Source: Streptantibioticus parmotrematis (lineage in GTDB: Bacteria; Actinomycetota; Actinomycetes; Streptomycetales; Streptomycetaceae). Taken from it: a stretch of 64,000 nucleotides of DNA. The stretch covers positions 1 through 64,000 of the forward strand of contig NZ_JAINVZ010000005.1 in NCBI RefSeq assembly GCF_019890615.1, read 5' to 3'. Under the pieces are notes generated by a model. The model was not told the origin of the DNA. It saw nothing but the letters and a program-made list of their open reading frames with translations, and ran no database searches. The position numbers were made by a program, and so were the translations under genes. This document shows positions 9,081 to 16,139 of the stretch, in pieces. The first letter of the stretch is position 1; each line of letters starts with the position of its first letter.

Positions 9081-9356
9081 ATGGCTGAAGGGTTCAAGCG
9101 AGTACTCGCTCTGGGCGCCGCCTCCGTCGCGCTCGCCGGCGGGGCCGTGCTCTCCTCGGTCGGTGTCGCCTCGGCCGCCCCGGTCCACCACCCCGCCCCG
9201 GTGTCCGCCCACCACGTGGGCCACTCGCGGTGCCACGAGGCCAGGGGCTACTGGACCCGCACCTGGCACCCCGCCTACCGCGACCGGCACGGCTACCGCC
9301 ACGCCGGGTACTGGACCCGCACCTGGCACAAGCCGCGCCTGGTCTGCGTCCGCTAG
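9081..9356 (+). CDS. Small secreted His/Trp-rich protein with an internal repeat
   Basis: 91 aa, ATG 9081 after AAAGG; an ATG at 9074 in another frame gives only 4 codons. A clean signal peptide ends near ASA (residue 32). The roughly 59-residue mature chain has ten histidines, two cysteines (51 and 89) that could form one disulfide, and the octapeptide GYWTRTWH twice (56-63 and 76-83). No known domain is recognised. His and Trp clustering suggests metal or surface binding, as inference only. A 14-bp-stem terminator follows, so it is a single-gene transcript and probably well expressed. Confidence 0.75.
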   Translation: MAEGFKRVLALGAASVALAGGAVLSSVGVASAAPVHHPAPVSAHHVGHSRCHEARGYWTRTWHPAYRDRHGYRHAGYWTRTWHKPRLVCVR

Positions 9357-9366
9357 TCGCGTGGCC

Positions 9367-9400
9367 GGGAACCCCCGCCGTCCCCACGGCGGGGGTTCCC
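9367..9400 (+). terminator. Strong hairpin terminator, 14-bp stem
   Basis: GGGAACCCCCGCCG (9367-9380) pairs perfectly with 9387-9400 around a 6-nt loop, 10 bp after the stop of the small secreted protein gene. Confidence 0.8.
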
Positions 9401-9429
9401 CCGTGTCCAGGAACGCCTACGCTGGCGCC

Positions 9430-10452
9430 ATGAGCGATCCGCGAGTGATCACCGTACGACCCGAGACCGGCTCCTACGCCTGGACCTTCGGCGGGGCCGC
9501 GCCGGTGGCCAGGATCGCGCCGGGAACCGTGCTCGACCTCTACACCGAGGACTGCTTCGCGGGCCGGGTGCGTTCGGACAAGGACCTCGTCTCCCAGGTC
9601 TGCGAGTTCCCGTTCCTCAACCCGCAGACCGGCCCGTTCCACGTCGAGGGCGCCGAGCCGGGCGACACCGTCGCGGTGCACTTCGTGTCGATCGAACCGG
9701 CCCGCGACTGGGCCGCCTCCACCACCGTCCCGCTGTTCGGCGCGCTCACCTCCACGCACGCCACCGCCACGCTCCAGCCGCCGCTGCCCGAAGTGGTGTG
9801 GATGTGGGAGCTGGACCGCGCCCGCCGCACCTGCGCGTTCACCACACGCCGCGAGGGATTGCGGCTCGAACTGCCGATGGAGCCCATGCACGGCACGGTC
9901 GGCGTGGCCCCGGCCAACCTGGAGGTGCGCTCCGCGCTGGTGCCCGACGCGCACGGCGGCAACATGGACACCCCGGAGATGCGCGCCGGGACCACCTGCT
10001 ACCTGGGCGTCAACGTGGAGGGCGCGCTGCTGAGCCTCGGCGACGGCCACGCCCGCCAGGGCGAGGGCGAGACCTGCGGCGTCGCGGTGGAGTGCGCGAT
10101 GAACACCGTCGTCGTGGTCGAACTCCTCAAGGGCGTCGCCACCCCCTGGCCGCGGCTGGAGTCCGACACCCACATCATCTCCACCGGCTCGGCCCGCCCG
10201 CTGGAGGACGCCTTCCGCATCGCCCAACTCGACCTGGTCCAGTGGCTGGTGCGCGACTACGGGCTGGAGGAGCTGGACGCCTACCAGTTCCTCACCCAAG
10301 CCGTGGAATCCCCGCTGGCGAACGTCTGCGACACCAACTACACGGCGGTCGCCAAGATCCGCAAGGAGTGGCTGCCGCCGGGCATCCCGCACCGCGACCT
10401 GCACCGCCGACTGCGCGCCACCGCGGCCGAGTTGGCGGGCGTCGTGGGCTGA
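9430..10452 (+). CDS. Acetamidase/formamidase family protein
   Basis: 340 aa, ATG 9430. It matches the FmdA/AmdA beta-sandwich hydrolase family: PGDTVAVHFVSIEP, the HGTVGVAPA segment, then MDTPEMRAGTTCYLGVNVEGALLSLGDGHARQGEGE split by family-typical spacing, the region that carries the metal-binding Asp and His. Members hydrolyse formamide, acetamide or related amides to ammonia and the acid in the cytoplasm. The substrate is not predictable. There is no operon partner; the gene is convergent with the next one, with only 21 bp between. Confidence 0.85.
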   Translation: MSDPRVITVRPETGSYAWTFGGAAPVARIAPGTVLDLYTEDCFAGRVRSDKDLVSQVCEFPFLNPQTGPFHVEGAEPGDTVAVHFVSIEPARDWAASTTVPLFGALTSTHATATLQPPLPEVVWMWELDRARRTCAFTTRREGLRLELPMEPMHGTVGVAPANLEVRSALVPDAHGGNMDTPEMRAGTTCYLGVNVEGALLSLGDGHARQGEGETCGVAVECAMNTVVVVELLKGVATPWPRLESDTHIISTGSARPLEDAFRIAQLDLVQWLVRDYGLEELDAYQFLTQAVESPLANVCDTNYTAVAKIRKEWLPPGIPHRDLHRRLRATAAELAGVVG

Positions 10453-10473
10453 CCGACCGGTCGCCCCGGCTGC

Positions 10474-11781
10474 CTACCGGCTCGGCTTCGGTTCCGGCAC
10501 CAGCCGCAGCAGCGTCCCCAGCACCCGGTCCACCCGGTCCCGCGGCGGATCGTCCGTCAGCCCCACCAGCAGCCGCGCCATCCCGTCGAGCACCGCGGGC
10601 GACCCCATCACCCAGCCGTTGAGCAGGGGTTGGAAGCCGGCGCGGGAGAACACGTGCTTCGTCAGCACGTTGCCCAGCCGGTAGTGGCGGCCCCAGCGCC
10701 TGGACATCTCCACCGGGTAGCGGCCCAGGGCCCGTTCGTGTGCCGGGCCGTCCGGCACCGTGAGCGCCATCGCGACGGCCTCGGCGGCCACCTCGCCCGC
10801 CTCCAGCGCCTGCGCGATGCCCTCGCCGTTCCACGGGCTCACCATGCCGCCGCTGTCGCCGACCAGCAACAGGCCCCGCCCGTACTGCGGATGCCGGTTG
10901 AACCCCAACGGCAGCGCGGCGCTCAGGACCTGGCCCTCCGCCGCGTCGCCCTCACCGGGGCGCAGGCCCCAGTGCGCGGGGGTGCGGGCCAGCCAGTGGT
11001 CCATCGTGGCACGCAGGTCGACGGTGCCGTTGCGGCGGTTGGGCAACGCGCCGAGGCCGACGTTGACCCGGCCGTCACCCATCGGGAAGATCCAGCCGTA
11101 GCCCGGCAGGTAGCGGTCGGTGCCCGGCAGCCGCAGGTCGGCCCAGAGCTCCAGGTACTCCTCCTGGGAGCGCTGCGGGCTGCGGTAGTAGCGGCGCGCG
11201 GCCGTCGCGATCGGCTGCCGCTCGTCGCGCCGCAGGCCCAGGCCCAGCGCCAGGCGCGCGGAGGCGCCGTCGGCCGCGACCACCACCCGCGCGCGGTACT
11301 CCGATTCCGTACGCTCCGGGCCCACTTGGGCCCGTACGCCGATCACCCGGCCCGCGCGGTCGGTCAGCGCGCCGGTGACCTTCGTCCCGGTACGCAGCCT
11401 GGCCCCGGCCCCGACCGCGTGCCGGGCCAGCAGGTCGTCGAAGTCGTGGCGGGTGCGGGTCAGCCCGAAGTCCGGGTAGCGGCCGAGCCGCGGCCACTCG
11501 ATGAGCGCGGACCGCCCGCCGGCCACCCAGCGCATCCCGCGCGAGCGCGTCCACCCCGGCCCGTCCACGTCGACGCCCATACGGATCAACTGGTGGACGG
11601 CGCGCGGCGTCAGACCGTCACCGCAGACCTTCTCGCGCGGGAACTCCGCCTTCTCCAGCAGCAGGACGTCCACCCCCGCCCGGGCCAAGTGGTACGCGGT
11701 GGCCGACCCGGCGGGGCCCGCGCCCACCACGATCACCGCCGCGTCGTCGCGGTCCTTCGGCTGGGGCGTCGTCGGTGGCAT
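10474..11781 (-). CDS. Geranylgeranyl reductase family FAD oxidoreductase
   Basis: 435 aa, ATG 11781. The N-terminal dinucleotide fold is VIVVGAGPAGSATAYHLARAG with LLLEK, then the family motif FPREKVCGDGLTPRAV. The second FAD motif is GLLLVGDSGGMVSPWNGEGI. These enzymes saturate isoprenoid double bonds; actinobacterial members include the menaquinone-side-chain reductase MenJ, so reduction of a polyprenyl or menaquinone chain at the membrane is the best guess. It stands alone here rather than beside nuo genes. Substrate assignment is inference. Confidence 0.85.
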   Translation of the reverse strand: MPPTTPQPKDRDDAAVIVVGAGPAGSATAYHLARAGVDVLLLEKAEFPREKVCGDGLTPRAVHQLIRMGVDVDGPGWTRSRGMRWVAGGRSALIEWPRLGRYPDFGLTRTRHDFDDLLARHAVGAGARLRTGTKVTGALTDRAGRVIGVRAQVGPERTESEYRARVVVAADGASARLALGLGLRRDERQPIATAARRYYRSPQRSQEEYLELWADLRLPGTDRYLPGYGWIFPMGDGRVNVGLGALPNRRNGTVDLRATMDHWLARTPAHWGLRPGEGDAAEGQVLSAALPLGFNRHPQYGRGLLLVGDSGGMVSPWNGEGIAQALEAGEVAAEAVAMALTVPDGPAHERALGRYPVEMSRRWGRHYRLGNVLTKHVFSRAGFQPLLNGWVMGSPAVLDGMARLLVGLTDDPPRDRVDRVLGTLLRLVPEPKPSR

Positions 11782-11857
11782 CGCGGCCCTTTCGGCGTGG
11801 TCGGGCAGGTCGTCCGCGAGGGTCGCGGTGAGCGCAGCATGCCACGCCCGGGCCGGT

Positions 11858-12019
11858 TCAGTCCTTGACCACCTGGTAGATCCCGTAGATCACACCGGGC
11901 ACGTGACCGAGCAGCTGGAGCAGGAACGCCCACAGCACCTTCAGGCTCGGCCCCTCCTTGATCAGCACCGCCAGCCACGGCAGCACCAGACACAGCAGCA
12001 CCAGCAGCACCTTGAACAT
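11858..12019 (-). CDS. YqaE/Pmp3 family small membrane protein
   Basis: 53 aa, ATG 12019. It has two hydrophobic helices: residues 3-20 (LLVLLCLVLPWLAVLI) and about 28-48 (VLWAFLLQLLGHVPGVIYGIY). The closing PGVIYGIY pattern is typical of Pmp3/UPF0057 peptides, which influence membrane potential or stress tolerance. The first helix lacks the usual acidic start. The gene is too short for ordinary ORF filters. Confidence 0.8.
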   Translation of the reverse strand: MFKVLLVLLCLVLPWLAVLIKEGPSLKVLWAFLLQLLGHVPGVIYGIYQVVKD

Positions 12020-12097
12020 GATCACTCCCAACGGCCGGAACCACCGCGACGGCCGGAACCCGCCGCGTCGTTTCCCCGGTACCCCGCCCGGCCCGTC

Positions 12098-12197
12098 TCA
12101 GACCCGGCGCACGACACCGAAGATCAGGCCCGGGGCGCGAGGAGGCAGACACCGGCGCACGAAGCCGAGGCTCAGACCCGGCGCACGACACCGAAGA
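12098..12197. repeat. Duplicated 3' end of the methyltransferase gene
   Basis: The 26 bp at 12172-12197 encode the last codons and stop of the methyltransferase. They recur exactly at 12098-12123, 74 bp away, with a third degraded copy around 12145-12170. The distal copies still spell GLIFGVVRRV-stop and GLSLGFVRR on the minus strand. Confidence 0.75.
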
Positions 12198-12981
12198 GTC
12201 CCTCGCCGTCCGCCGACGGGCACACCAGGGTCTCGGCCGCCCCGCCCGCGTCCTCGGCCCACTCGGCGAAGCCCTGGTGGGTGCTGATGTCGTCGACCAG
12301 CATGACCCCGCCCGGCGCGAGCACCCGGGCGACGCGGTCCATCTCGAAGCGGGTGTTGCGCGCGGTGTGCAGGCTGTCGTGGACGAAGAGGTCCACCCGG
12401 CCCAGCCGCCGGGTCAGCCCCGGCAGCCTGCGGCGGCTCGACCCCGGCACGTACGACCAGCGGTCCCGCAGGCGTCCCGGCACCGCCGCGCCGGTCTGCG
12501 CGTGCAGCGCCGGCTCGAACGGGTGGGGCAGGTCGACGCTCCACAGATGACCGTTGCCGTTGACGGCCAGTGCTGTCAGCGCGAATCGCGTCACGACACC
12601 GCGCGCCACGCCGGTCTCCACCACGACATCCGGCGTGGTGTGCCGCACCGCGCACCACACCGCGCGCGCCAACGAGCGGTCCGCGTCGCTGTAGTGCCCG
12701 TAGGTGTGCCGCCCGAAGGCCAGCCCGCGCGCACGCATTCCAGCCACCACCGCGTCCCACTCCCGGTCGGCGCCGACCCGCTCCGGGCAGGGCCACGGCG
12801 CGCCCAGCAGGCGGTGCAGGTCCCGCTCCCACGCGGGGTCCACGGTGTGGTCCACCGGGTGCTCCCAGTGTCTGGCCGCTTCCTCCGGCAGGTACGACAG
12901 GGCCTCCACCGGATCCGCGGCGAGCGCGCGGGCGAAGCGCGTGACCCGGTGTCCGCCGCCGTGTGCCGCGGTACGGGGCAT
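12172..12981 (-). CDS. Class I SAM-dependent methyltransferase domain protein
   Basis: 269 aa, ATG 12981. The N-terminal 80 residues have no recognised domain. The Rossmann methyltransferase part starts with VVVETGVARGVVTRFAL (motif I-like) and continues with LWSVDLPHPF, VDLFVHDSLHT and LAPGGVMLVDDIS, close to the Methyltransf_24/cephalosporin-hydroxylase-like group. The substrate is unknown and there are no biosynthetic partners. The last codons (GLFGVVRRV) are duplicated downstream, so the true C-terminus may have moved during evolution. The next gene upstream on the same strand is pyrophosphatase, 32 bp away. Confidence 0.78.
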   Translation of the reverse strand: MPRTAAHGGGHRVTRFARALAADPVEALSYLPEEAARHWEHPVDHTVDPAWERDLHRLLGAPWPCPERVGADREWDAVVAGMRARGLAFGRHTYGHYSDADRSLARAVWCAVRHTTPDVVVETGVARGVVTRFALTALAVNGNGHLWSVDLPHPFEPALHAQTGAAVPGRLRDRWSYVPGSSRRRLPGLTRRLGRVDLFVHDSLHTARNTRFEMDRVARVLAPGGVMLVDDISTHQGFAEWAEDAGGAAETLVCPSADGEGLFGVVRRV

Positions 12982-13013
12982 GCCTCCAGGGTAGGACCGC
13001 GTCCCGCGCCGGG

Positions 13014-13514
13014 CTATCCGGCGTGTTCGACGCCGCGCTTGCGGGACGCCTCGATCTCGTCGTACGCGCCGTCCCGGCCCTCCCAGTGCGAGCCCTCGAC
13101 CGACTTGCCGGGTTCCAGGTCCTTGTAGACCTCGAAGAAGTGGGTGATCTCCAGCCGGTCGAACTCGGAGATGTCACCGATGTCCTGCACGGATCCGTAC
13201 CGCGGGTCGTGGGCCGGGACGCACAGCACCTTGTCGTCCGGCCCGTTCTCGTCGGTCATGCAGAACATGCCGATGGCCCGGCACAGGATCACGCAGCCGG
13301 GGAAGGTGGGCTCGCCGACCAGCACCAGGGCGTCCAGCGGATCGCCATCCCGGCCCAGGGTGCCGTCGACGAAGCCGTAGTCCGACGGGTACTTGGTGGC
13401 CGTGAACAGCAGCCGGTCCAGCCGGATGCGGCCCGTCTCGTGGTCCATCTCGTACTTGTTACGGGAGCCTTGGGGAATCTCGACCACCACGTCGAACTCC
13501 TCCGGTGCAGCCAT
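13014..13514 (-). CDS. ppa: Inorganic pyrophosphatase
   Basis: 166 aa, ATG 13514 with a good GGAGG site; an upstream in-frame ATG is unsupported. It is a family I soluble pyrophosphatase: EIPQGSRNKYEMDHETG, YPSDYGFVDGTLGRDGDPLDALVL (the DxDPxD metal site) and the C-terminal KSVEGSHWEG. It hydrolyses PPi to 2 Pi with Mg2+ and drives biosynthetic reactions in the cytoplasm. The length is typical for the bacterial enzyme. Confidence 0.96.
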   Translation of the reverse strand: MAAPEEFDVVVEIPQGSRNKYEMDHETGRIRLDRLLFTATKYPSDYGFVDGTLGRDGDPLDALVLVGEPTFPGCVILCRAIGMFCMTDENGPDDKVLCVPAHDPRYGSVQDIGDISEFDRLEITHFFEVYKDLEPGKSVEGSHWEGRDGAYDEIEASRKRGVEHAG

Positions 13515-13792
13515 CGCCGGCCTCCTCGTCGTCTGACGCCGCTCGATCTCGCTCGATGCCGTCGTTCGGCCCCGCATGGGTGATCCCACCGCCGCAGGCG
13601 AATCGCACGATATCAGCGGGACAGCGAGTTTCCTCCCCATCGTCGCGCCGATGTCTGGATACGGACGCGGCACCGCCCGAAGGGATGAGGCGCGCGGGCC
13701 CGGCGCTGACCGGAACCGGCGCCCGGCCCGCCCGCGCGGCGCGCTGCGTTACGTTGGAGCGGCCGCAGCCCGCCGTACCGCAGGAGCAGCCC

Positions 13793-14767
13793 GTGCCCCA
13801 ACTCACCCACGCCGACGTCGAGTCCGCCGCCGGACGCGTCGCCGGACGCGTGCGCCCCGTCGCCGTCGCACGGCTCGACCCCGACGAGACCCGTTCCTAC
13901 GGGGTCGAGGCCCCGGCCGTCGTGTGGTTCGCGCTGGAGTACATGCAGCACACCGGCTCCTTCAAGGCGCGCGGCGCGCAGAACTTCCTGCTGGCCCACC
14001 GCGCGGCCGGCACCCTCCCGCGAGCGGGCGTGACCATCGCCTCCGGCGGCAACGCGGGCCTGGCCTGTGCCTGGGCGGCCCGGGAACAGGGCGTGCGGGC
14101 CACCGTCTTCCTCCCCGAGACCGCGCCCGCCGTCAAGGTCGCCCGGCTGCGCTCGTACGGCGCCGAAGTGCGGCTGGTCGGGCAGGGGTACGCGGACGCG
14201 CTGGTGGCGTGCGGGAAGTTCGCGGCCGACAGCGGCGCCCTGGCCAGCCATGCCTACGATCACCCACTGATCGCGGCGGGTGCGGGGACGTTGCTGACGG
14301 AGCTGCGGGAGCGGATTCCCGCGCTGGACACGGTGGTTGTGGCGGTCGGCGGTGGCGGGCTGCTCGCCGGGGTCGCGACCGCCGCCGGCCACCACGGGAT
14401 CCGCACCGTCGCCGTCGAACCCGACAACTGCCGTGCGCTGGACGCCGCGTTGCGCGCCGGTGAGCCGGTCGACGTGGAGATCGACTCCGTCGCGGCGGAC
14501 TCCCTGGGCGCCCGGCGGGCCGGGCCGATGGCGCTGGCGGTGGCACGGCGGGACGACGTGCGTACGGTGCTCGTCCCCGACGCCGGGATCGTCCGTGCCC
14601 GGCAGGCACTGTGGGACCAGCGCCGGATCGCCGTCGAACACGCCGCCGCCACCGCCCTCGCCGCCCTGCGCGGTGCCTACGCCCCGGCGGCGGGCGAGAC
14701 GGTGGCCGTCGTGCTGTGCGGCGCCAACACCGACCCGGGCGACCTGACCGGCCGGGACCGGGGCTGA
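13793..14767 (+). CDS. PLP-dependent serine/threonine dehydratase-type enzyme
   Basis: 324 aa from GTG 13793, AGGAG 6 nt upstream. Fold-type II PLP enzyme: the Schiff-base lysine lies in HTGSFKARGAQN, the substrate loop is ASGGNAGLACAW, and the phosphate-binding loop is VGGGGLLAG. There is no C-terminal ACT regulatory domain, so it resembles the short catabolic or biosynthetic threonine/serine dehydratases rather than full IlvA. It deaminates Thr or Ser to the 2-oxo acid. The methyltransferase gene follows after 5 bp, so they probably share a transcript. Confidence 0.85.
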   Translation: MPQLTHADVESAAGRVAGRVRPVAVARLDPDETRSYGVEAPAVVWFALEYMQHTGSFKARGAQNFLLAHRAAGTLPRAGVTIASGGNAGLACAWAAREQGVRATVFLPETAPAVKVARLRSYGAEVRLVGQGYADALVACGKFAADSGALASHAYDHPLIAAGAGTLLTELRERIPALDTVVVAVGGGGLLAGVATAAGHHGIRTVAVEPDNCRALDAALRAGEPVDVEIDSVAADSLGARRAGPMALAVARRDDVRTVLVPDAGIVRARQALWDQRRIAVEHAAATALAALRGAYAPAAGETVAVVLCGANTDPGDLTGRDRG

Positions 14768-14772
14768 AACCG

Positions 14773-15522
14773 GTGTTCACTCCCGAGGGCCCCACCGTCC
14801 GCGAGCTGGCCGTGCAGGCGCTCTCCTCGGTCGAACGGGGCTACGACCTGCTGGCGCCGAAGTTCGACCGCACGCCGTTCCGCACGCCCGCGCCGGTGCT
14901 GGACGCGGTGCGGGACGCGTTGTGCGCGATGGGCCCGGTCGAGGACGGCCTCGACCTGTGCTGCGGCACCGGCGCGGGCGCGCGGGTGCTGGGCGCGGTG
15001 TGCCGGGGGAGTGTCACCGGCGTGGACCTCAGCGACGGCATGCTCACGGTAGCCCGGAGCACGTACGGGCAGGCCGCCTCGGCATCCTCGGACGAAGGCC
15101 TGCCCGCGCCCCGGCCGCGCTGGGTGCGCGCGGACGCCCGGGCCCTGCCCTTCGGTCCCGCCTTCGACCTGGTCGTGAGCTTCGGCGCCTTCGGCCACTT
15201 CCTGCCCCGGGAGTGGCCGGGGCTCTTCGCCGAGGCGCGCCGGGTGCTGCGGCCCGGCGGGCGCTTCGTCTTCCCGCTTCCGGCGCCCGCGCCGCCCGGC
15301 TCGCCCCTGTACTGGTCCCTGCTGGCCTTCGACGCGGCGATGCGGGTGCGCAACCTCGTGTGGCGGCCGCCCTTCGTCATGTACTACCGGCCCTTCCGGC
15401 TCGGCCCGGTGCGCGAGGAGCTGACCAGGGCGGGGTTCACGGTGCGCCTGGTCGCGCTGCCCGCGCTGGGGCGGCGGCCCGACGGCAGCCCGCGGTGCCG
15501 CATGGTGGTGGCGGAAGCCTGA
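14773..15522 (+). CDS. Class I SAM-dependent methyltransferase
   Basis: 249 aa from GTG 14773, 5 bp after the dehydratase stop, with no clear ribosome site of its own. Methyltransf_11/25 motifs: GLDLCCGTGAGARVL (motif I), VTGVDLSDGML (acidic loop), ADARALPFGPAFDLVVSFGAFGH, and RVLRPGGRFVF. The C-terminal region has aromatic-rich substrate-side segments (PPFVMYYRPF). The substrate is unknown. The link with the dehydratase is positional only. Confidence 0.82.
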   Translation: MFTPEGPTVRELAVQALSSVERGYDLLAPKFDRTPFRTPAPVLDAVRDALCAMGPVEDGLDLCCGTGAGARVLGAVCRGSVTGVDLSDGMLTVARSTYGQAASASSDEGLPAPRPRWVRADARALPFGPAFDLVVSFGAFGHFLPREWPGLFAEARRVLRPGGRFVFPLPAPAPPGSPLYWSLLAFDAAMRVRNLVWRPPFVMYYRPFRLGPVREELTRAGFTVRLVALPALGRRPDGSPRCRMVVAEA

Positions 15523-15641
15523 GCCCGCCGTATGCCACCACCGCGTCGGGGCTTCGCAGCCGCGTCAAATCCCCGTCAAGGCGGACCGTTGTGACCTGGC
15601 GGCCGCGAGCTGGGGGTATGCTGTGAGAAGTTTGTACAGGC

Positions 15642-15805
15642 ACCTCGTTCGGTGAGGCGTCTTCACGGACACAGGCCACTGACCCGACGACGTCGAGAGA
15701 CGCCCAGGTTCAGGACAGGTCTCCCCGGCCTAAGGGGTGACCCCAAGTGGCTTCCCCCGAAGGGGGATTACGCCGTGGAGTGCCAAAGCTCTGACGAGTT
15801 GGGGT
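15642..15805 (+). promoter_or_regulatory. M-box (ykoK) magnesium riboswitch
   Basis: The leader matches conserved M-box blocks in order: CTCGTTCGGTGAGGC at 15644-15658, GCCACTGACCC, GAGAGACGCC, GGACAGG, then ATTACGCCG, GAGTGCCAAAGCTCT and ACGAG near 15795, the arrangement known from B. subtilis ykoK. A plausible -10 (TATGCT) lies at 15617-15622. M-boxes bind Mg2+ and switch expression of Mg transporters off when Mg is plentiful. Here it precedes the Nramp-related and MgtC genes. I identified it by eye; a covariance-model search would settle the ends. Confidence 0.87.
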
Positions 15806-15890
15806 GAGCCGGTCGCATCGGACCGGTCTGCTCCCTTGCCGCGTCGCACGGCGCGCTGTCGCGCCCTGACCGGAAGGAGGCGAGAGACGC

Positions 15891-15965
15891 ATGGATTCCA
15901 GTAGTAGTCCGGGCCACAGTAGGCCCACATCCCGCATGTCCTCGCATTCTTCCGGCACGCGGTAA
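15891..15965 (+). CDS. Possible leader peptide between the riboswitch and the transporter gene
   Basis: A 24-codon ORF, ATG 15891, preceded by GGAAGGAGG at about 7-nt spacing, the best ribosome site in this leader. The peptide is Ser-rich (MDSSSSPGHS...), with four serines after Met-Asp. It begins 85 bp after the aptamer and ends 175 bp before the transporter ATG. It may couple translation to the expression platform, as leader ORFs do upstream of some Mg transporter genes. That role is inference. Confidence 0.5.
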   Translation: MDSSSSPGHSRPTSRMSSHSSGTR

Positions 15966-16105
15966 CACCTTCCCCTGCGCGGCCGAGACCCGCGTTCCCG
16001 CCATCCGCACGGCCCGATCGCCGTGACGGATCGCAGCCCTGCGCCCACGCGCCGGGCCGACGACGCCTGCGCTCGCGCCGGGAGGGGATTCCGCATGCCC
16101 CCAAC

Positions 16106-16134
16106 ACCTCCCCCCGTGGGGGGACTTGGGAGGT
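16106..16134 (+). promoter_or_regulatory. Hairpin able to hide the transporter ribosome binding site
   Basis: ACCTCCC (16106-16112) is the exact complement of GGGAGGT (16128-16134), which contains the Shine-Dalgarno of the ATG at 16140. A C-run/G-run around 16111-16123 can form the inner stem. This is a possible translational expression platform for the M-box. Confidence 0.5.
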
Positions 16135-16139
16135 ATCTC

